This document shows positions 60,037-64,000 of a DNA stretch of 64,000 bases, one piece after another (the first letter of the stretch is position 1; each line of letters starts with the position of its first letter). Under the pieces are notes generated by a model. It did no database searches. It saw only the letters and a program-made list of their open reading frames with translations, and was not told the DNA's origin. The DNA comes from Ovoidimarina sp038744785 (lineage in GTDB: Bacteria; Pseudomonadota; Alphaproteobacteria; Rhodobacterales; Rhodobacteraceae), in assembly GCA_038744785.1 (NCBI GenBank), contig JBCDLX010000015.1:60554-124553 (forward strand), in the 5' to 3' direction. The position numbers and the translations under genes were made by a program.

Positions 60037-60840
60037 ATGCCCATCCTCCAACTTCTTCTGGTCGCCGTGATCCAAGGCATTACCGAGTTCTTGCCGGTGT
60101 CGTCCTCGGGTCATTTGATTCTTCTGCCGAATCTGGTGGGGTTCGAAGATCAGGGCTTGGTGATCGATGTTGCCGTCCACATCGGCAGTCTTGGTGCGGT
60201 TGTCCTGTACTTCTGGACGGATGTGAAGCGCATACTATCGGGCCTTCCAAAGCTGATACGATGGCAGATTGACGGTCCAGAGGCCTGGCTGGCCTTGTGC
60301 CTGGTCATCGCGACCATACCCGTTGTGCTCTTGGGCCTAGTGCTGAAGCTTACTGGGCTCGACGAGGCGATGCGCTCGATAACGGTCATCGGATGGACTA
60401 TGATCATCTTTGGTCTGCTTTTGTTTTGGGCCGACCGCACAGGAACGGAGGAGCGAACCGCAGAGCGCTGGTCGCTTCGCCACGCGCTATATATGGGCCT
60501 CTGGCAGGCGGTTGCACTGATCCCGGGAACTTCGCGGTCAGGAGTCACAATCACCGGCGCCCGAATGCTTGGCTATGCCCGCCACGATGCAGCCAAGCTC
60601 GCGATGCTGATGTCAATTCCAACGATCTTGGCCTCGGGCACGCTGTTGGGAATCGAGGTCGCAGCAACTGCAGATGCCGGCGCTGCCCGCGACGGGCTGA
60701 TCGCGGCGGTGTTTGCCTTTTGGGCCGCCTATCTGGCGCTTACGCTTATGATGCGGCTTTTGCGAACCGTCAGCTTCACGCCATACGTGGTATATCGCTG
60801 TATTCTGGGTGCGGTCCTGTTGTGGATCGCCTATACGTGA
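60037..60840 (+). CDS. uppP: undecaprenyl-diphosphate phosphatase UppP (BacA)
   Basis: A 267-residue multi-span membrane phosphatase that recycles the undecaprenyl carrier. VIQGITEFLPVSSSGHLIL near the N-terminus and WQAVALIPGTSRSGVTITGARMLG mid-protein are the two active-site motifs with the Glu, Ser, His and Arg residues. About eight helices. It is divergent from gltD and convergent with the NDUFA9-like gene, 12 bases apart. Confidence 0.95.
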   Translation: MPILQLLLVAVIQGITEFLPVSSSGHLILLPNLVGFEDQGLVIDVAVHIGSLGAVVLYFWTDVKRILSGLPKLIRWQIDGPEAWLALCLVIATIPVVLLGLVLKLTGLDEAMRSITVIGWTMIIFGLLLFWADRTGTEERTAERWSLRHALYMGLWQAVALIPGTSRSGVTITGARMLGYARHDAAKLAMLMSIPTILASGTLLGIEVAATADAGAARDGLIAAVFAFWAAYLALTLMMRLLRTVSFTPYVVYRCILGAVLLWIAYT

Positions 60841-60852
60841 TGCGCGACGAAC

Positions 60853-61839
60853 CTAGGGTTCGGACTTTAAATTCTTGGCAGAGTTTGTGATCGCATCGTA
60901 TTGGCCCTGCGGTCGGAACCGCCACAAGTATTCGGGCAACACGGCTTCCATAGCGACGGGCGTGATCCCTAGATCGTCAAAACCCCGCATCGATGCCGAC
61001 ACAACATTGTCGCGGGCCAGATTGCGTACCTGATCCCGAGTGATAGGACCCTGTATCAATCCCCCAGTCAGTCCATTTAGAAGATCGAACCCGCCCCCCA
61101 TAATCCGCGCGATCCAAAACGGAATGTTCACGACCAGCCGGCGCCGCAATATTACGGAGAGCATTTGGACCATCAGGTCACGGAAGCTTGCCGTCTCCGG
61201 CCCGCCAAGCTCGTACACACCTGGTTTGGCCTCGCCCATGACGCCCAATGCTGCGGCTTTCGCGACATCGTCGACATAGACCGGCTGAAACCTGGTGTCC
61301 GCGCCGACCACGGGCAGAAGCGGGCCAAAACGCGCCATCGATGCGAAGCGGTTGAAGAATTCGTCCTCTGGCCCGAAGATGATCGACGGGCGCAGGATCA
61401 AGGCCTCTGGCATATGCTCAAGCACTGCCGCCTCGCCCAGCGCCTTTGTCCGCGCATAGTCGCTGTCGCTTTCCGGGTCCGCACCAATTGCCGAGATATG
61501 CACCATCCTAGTAATCCCGTCTGCCGCAGCGATCCGGGCAACACGCCCCGCGCCCTCGGCCTGGACTGCGTCGAAAGAGTTTCGACCGCTTTCCGCTAGG
61601 ATGCCGACGCAATTGACGACAGCATCTGCCCCATTAAGCACCGATGCGACACTGGCATCGTCGCGGATGTTGGCCAGTACGGGCTCGACTTGCCCCACAA
61701 CGCCGTAGGGCTTGACGAACATTGCTTCGTTCGGGCGGCGCACCGCGACCCGAACACGCCAGCCTTCCTGCGCCATCTGCCGCGCAATGTAGCGACCGAC
61801 AAAACCAGAACCGCCGAATATCGTCACAAGTTTAGACAT
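60853..61839 (-). CDS. NDUFA9-like atypical SDR protein
   Basis: A 328-residue NAD(P)-binding protein. VTIFGGSGFVGRYIARQMAQEG is the Rossmann motif, DAVVNCVGILAESG, MVHISAIGADPESDSDYARTKALGEAAV and LRPSIIFGPEDEFFNRFA follow. The YxxxK-like YARTK is present. It resembles the complex I assembly subunit NDUFA9 and bacterial homologues. No nuo genes are near. A complex I role is uncertain. Confidence 0.86.
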   Translation of the reverse strand: MSKLVTIFGGSGFVGRYIARQMAQEGWRVRVAVRRPNEAMFVKPYGVVGQVEPVLANIRDDASVASVLNGADAVVNCVGILAESGRNSFDAVQAEGAGRVARIAAADGITRMVHISAIGADPESDSDYARTKALGEAAVLEHMPEALILRPSIIFGPEDEFFNRFASMARFGPLLPVVGADTRFQPVYVDDVAKAAALGVMGEAKPGVYELGGPETASFRDLMVQMLSVILRRRLVVNIPFWIARIMGGGFDLLNGLTGGLIQGPITRDQVRNLARDNVVSASMRGFDDLGITPVAMEAVLPEYLWRFRPQGQYDAITNSAKNLKSEP

Positions 61840-61975
61840 GAGCCCGCCTTGAACGCTTCACCTTCACGTCTTGGAAATAGTGCCGCGCCGCGCAGTCGAC
61901 AAGTCGGGCGCATGCTGCCTGATCGCCCGTTGACAGAGGATCGCTGCCGGAGTATCCCGCCGCTTCACGACACCG

Positions 61976-62062
61976 GCCCAGGTGGCGGAATTGGTAGACG
62001 CGCCAGCTTCAGGTGCTGGTGTCTGTATGGACGTGGAGGTTCGAGTCCTCTCCTGGGCACCA
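61976..62062 (+). tRNA. tRNA-Leu (CAG)
   Basis: An 87-base type II tRNA including the encoded CCA. Acceptor arms GCCCAGG and CCTGGGC pair perfectly. The D loop has TTGGTAGA, the anticodon stem CCAGC/GCTGG encloses TTCAGGT with anticodon CAG (Leu, CUG codons), a long variable arm TGTCTGTATGGACGT follows, and the T loop is GGTTCGAGTCC. tRNA-Leu genes are common integration sites, and the sequence downstream looks accessory. Confidence 0.95.
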
Positions 62063-62362
62063 AATGATCCCGCTTTTTCTATATTTTTCAGATGTTTAGC
62101 GTTTTTAAAGCGCGCTGTATCCACCCAAATGGCCACCTTGCCAGGTCGTTGAAGCTTGTTTCTCGCCCTGACCCTTGGGGGACATATGGGGGACAAGTGA
62201 GTTGGTTTTGGCTCGATCAGACCGAGATGGGGCGAGCTTCCATGCAACTGTCGGGTATTCGGCGGGATGGGTCTTTCGGGAGCAGCATTTTCGTTGGCTG
62301 CTGTGTTGCGCTATTCACGGTTTAGGGCCATCCTTAAACCTACACCCTCAAGGTGAATTGCG
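62063..62362. other. tRNA-proximal intergenic region with a TGGGGGACA direct repeat
   Basis: 300 bases with no convincing gene. T-rich stretches follow the tRNA directly and could end its transcript. A 9-base repeat TGGGGGACA occurs at 62176-62184 and 62187-62195, spaced 11 bases. Such G-rich repeats occur near integration sites of tRNA-associated integrases, but no integrase gene lies in the window. The promoter for the downstream pair should lie in this stretch. Confidence 0.45.
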
Positions 62363-63247
62363 ATGGCAAAAGTAACAGTTCGCTTCTTCAAGATAGAGAA
62401 GGCGCATCAAAACGCTCCTGATCTGGATGCAGCGCTCAAGGCGGCTTTCGAACTAGGCGACAAGGCGGCGGATCGAGAGCGGCAAGTATTCGACCAAACG
62501 CTGCGGCTTGAGCGGCTTTCAACCGATCAAACGTTCTACGCCGGTGAGGTGGTCAAGAAGCAGACTGACGATATCCCGCCAGAGGCAAACGACAACGGCC
62601 TTGAGAGATTGACGCTGTCCGAAGGTGGTGGCGTCGGACACTGCATAGCGTTCAGGTATAGCGTCGCCTTGCGGGCGCTTGCTATTCAGTTTGATAACCG
62701 CAAAGTGTCAGTAAACCGACTTCTGGCGTATCTGCGAGAAATTGATCCTACGTATGACTATCGAGCGGAGCCTATTGTCCGCGGGGACGCTTGGGAAAAG
62801 TATAATCGAGGGCTGCCCACCAAACTGGAACTGGAAATAGCGCAACCTCAAGACCTTAGCGTTGTGGAAGGCAAGGCTGCGTCTGTGATCGAGGCAACGC
62901 GCAATCTTGCTGACGCGACGAACGGCCCCGTGATAAGCGTTACGGTAAAGATGGGAAGGCGCAAGGGCAGTCTGGCGAAGGATACAATTGACGCGATTCT
63001 GAATCACTTCTCTACAGGAACTGGTGGCTCAGAGGACGTAAGACGGCTTCAGGTTACAGCAAGCGACGAAGATGGAGCAGAGGTTATCAATTTTTTGAAT
63101 GACTTGCTTCGGGAGAGTCGTGATATTGACGTTCCCGAGGGCGATCCGGAAGGGCACTACGAGCGCCGGCAGCGTTGGCTGAAAACTTGCTTTGATGCGC
63201 ATTTTGAATATATTTCCAAGGTGTACGGGAGCAGCCAGGTTGTCTAA
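62363..63247 (+). CDS. RexA-like cytosolic protein (DUF6731-type), candidate phage-exclusion sensor
   Basis: A 294-residue soluble protein without signal or membrane segment. It starts MAKVTVRFFKIEKAHQN, has a long charged helix near residues 20-55, and contains YRAEPIVRGDAWEKYNRGLPTK (about 133-153), then a beta-alpha section with TVKMGRR and a C-terminal amphipathic helix (RWLKTCFDAHFEYISKV). From memory, lambda RexA (279 residues) has an IEPLMRG stretch at the same relative place and a similar C-terminal helix. The base composition is visibly lower in GC than the housekeeping genes. A short overlap joins it to a four-helix membrane protein, like rexA-rexB. Family assignment needs a profile search. 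Confidence 0.6.
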   Translation: MAKVTVRFFKIEKAHQNAPDLDAALKAAFELGDKAADRERQVFDQTLRLERLSTDQTFYAGEVVKKQTDDIPPEANDNGLERLTLSEGGGVGHCIAFRYSVALRALAIQFDNRKVSVNRLLAYLREIDPTYDYRAEPIVRGDAWEKYNRGLPTKLELEIAQPQDLSVVEGKAASVIEATRNLADATNGPVISVTVKMGRRKGSLAKDTIDAILNHFSTGTGGSEDVRRLQVTASDEDGAEVINFLNDLLRESRDIDVPEGDPEGHYERRQRWLKTCFDAHFEYISKVYGSSQVV

Positions 63248-63704
63248 CATCGAGCGTTATGGACCAATAGTATTGGCTTCGACGGCCTTCTTGGCGTCGT
63301 GGCTGTTTCTCGGAGATTGGAACGCCTACCTGTCTGCGCGTGGACAGGAATTTGAGAACGCTTTCAGCCCGGTTTTTGATTTCGCTACGTTCTCTGCCGG
63401 GGCTTTGTTCGCGATATACTTTCTGGCGCTATCCCGGTCAGATGGCTTCTTGGGCCGGATATTCGAGACCCAAACGTTCCGCAGGTTTCACGCTTACGTC
63501 TCGTGGAGTGTTGTCCTAAATGTCGCCCTCTCTTTGTGGACGGCTGGATTTATGATCGTCGGCCTCACAGAGAACAGCGGCTTCCTGGCAGCGGCATGGA
63601 TCGGATTGGTGGCGTGGTCACTTCTGGCTTCTGCGCGTGTGGTCATTATCTTTCTAATGATGGTCAGGGTTAGAAGCCGCCGCCCTTTAGCTTCTCCATC
63701 ATAG
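63240..63704 (+). CDS. four-helix membrane protein, RexB-like partner
   Basis: A 154-residue protein with four hydrophobic segments (about residues 8-26, 46-66, 86-108 and 115-143) and a basic C-terminal tail. Its size and topology resemble RexB (144 residues, four spans), and the motif of a second helix ending in a charged loop followed by a third helix is similar. TTG 63240 overlaps the upstream stop by 8 bases; ATG 63195 is an alternative and would deepen the overlap. GGGAG lies 11 bases before the TTG. No other family recognised. It is the likely membrane effector if the pair is a toxin-like exclusion system. Confidence 0.6.
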   Translation: MSNIERYGPIVLASTAFLASWLFLGDWNAYLSARGQEFENAFSPVFDFATFSAGALFAIYFLALSRSDGFLGRIFETQTFRRFHAYVSWSVVLNVALSLWTAGFMIVGLTENSGFLAAAWIGLVAWSLLASARVVIIFLMMVRVRSRRPLASPS

Positions 63705-63796
63705 GCGACCCAAGAGACGCTCATCGCAAGGACGCTGCTGGCGACCCCACAGATGAAACTAATGACGACTAGCGGGGTGGTTCCGACTCTAGGAAA

Positions 63797-64000
63797 TCAG
63801 GTTACTACACCTTCCCGCCATTCAGACCACCATGCCGGTAACCCACCGTCTCCCATCACCCCCCGCGCAACAACAAGCGGCGGCTCCTCCGGAAAACTCC
63901 TGACATCGAACCACTTGAACCAGGTGCCGTCGGCGTTCCGCTTGTCCCCGTAGCGGATGGGGTAGCCGTTCTGAGCGTTGCGGATCAGCCCGGCACGGAA
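63797..64000 (-). CDS. 3' end of an unidentified gene, truncated by the window edge
   Basis: 67 codons plus stop in one open minus-strand frame that reads from the edge (FRAGLIRNAQNGYPIRYGD, then WFKWFDVRSFPEEPPLV and a tail WWSEWREGVVT). The Trp-rich acidic sequence is protein-like but unrecognised. It may be part of the accessory region after tRNA-Leu. The 92 bases between this stop and the membrane-protein stop (63705-63796) show no feature. Confidence 0.45.
   Translation of the reverse strand, partial: FRAGLIRNAQNGYPIRYGDKRNADGTWFKWFDVRSFPEEPPLVVARGVMGDGGLPAWWSEWREGVVT

Noticed and set aside
62092..62325. A 77-codon ORF after tRNA-Leu
   Set aside because: No ribosome site, no protein-like pattern, and it runs across the G-rich direct repeat.
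1..64000. CRISPR arrays, transposases, insertion sequences or rRNA genes
   Set aside because: I looked for regular repeats, transposase motifs and rRNA sequence and saw none.

Overview
The window comes from an anoxygenic phototroph of the family Rhodobacteraceae, most likely an aerobic anoxygenic phototroph of the roseobacter type. The first 21.5 kb is a photosynthesis gene cluster with the bchF|ppaA-ppsR-bchG-(MFS)-bchP-idi order typical of that family and a crtE-crtF-bchCXYZ-pufQBALM superoperon. The puf operon ends in pufX, not in the cytochrome gene pufC. No pucBA (LH2), crtA, crtB or crtI lies in the window.

Layout. 1-222: 5' end of bchF (minus). 536-2790: redox and light regulators ppaA and ppsR (plus). 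2926-6789: bacteriochlorophyll esterification and reduction genes plus isoprenoid supply (bchG, MFS, bchP, idi; plus). 6786-19040: a long minus-strand block transcribed crtE, crtF, bchC, bchX, a 43-codon small ORF, bchY, bchZ, pufQ, pufB, pufA, pufL, pufM, pufX, then dxs. 19133-21537: crtD and crtC (plus). Seven TGT-N12-ACA palindromes (the PpsR/CrtJ consensus) sit in the regulatory gaps before bchF/ppaA, bchG, bchC and crtE/crtD, so PpsR made here probably controls most of these units. RNA hairpins lie at pufQ/pufB, pufA/pufL and pufX/dxs, where LH1:reaction-centre ratios are set by mRNA decay in relatives.

21.6-30.4 kb: an EamA exporter followed by a surface-glycan type set of four glycosyltransferases and four SAM-dependent methyltransferases. 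30.5-34.8 kb: an HU protein, purine salvage (AMP nucleosidase plus adenine deaminase) and a VOC protein. 34.8-40.3 kb: an SDR protein and an isoprenoid operon (HDAC-like hydrolase, xseB, ispA, second dxs, six-TM protein). 40.4-42.8 kb: petP-petR coupled to a nucleotide cyclase. 43-48 kb: ilvE, a thiol/electrophile detoxification operon opposite an HxlR regulator, and two exporters. 48-62 kb: housekeeping genes (queG, clpS, mtgA, a Popeye-like membrane cNMP-fold protein, patatin, gltB/gltD with two GFA genes between them, uppP, an NDUFA9-like SDR) and tRNA-Leu(CAG).

The last 2 kb, just downstream of tRNA-Leu, looks like accessory DNA. It carries a soluble 294-residue protein overlapping a four-helix membrane protein, an arrangement recalling the lambda RexA/RexB abortive-infection pair. 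This is the best candidate in the window for an undescribed system.
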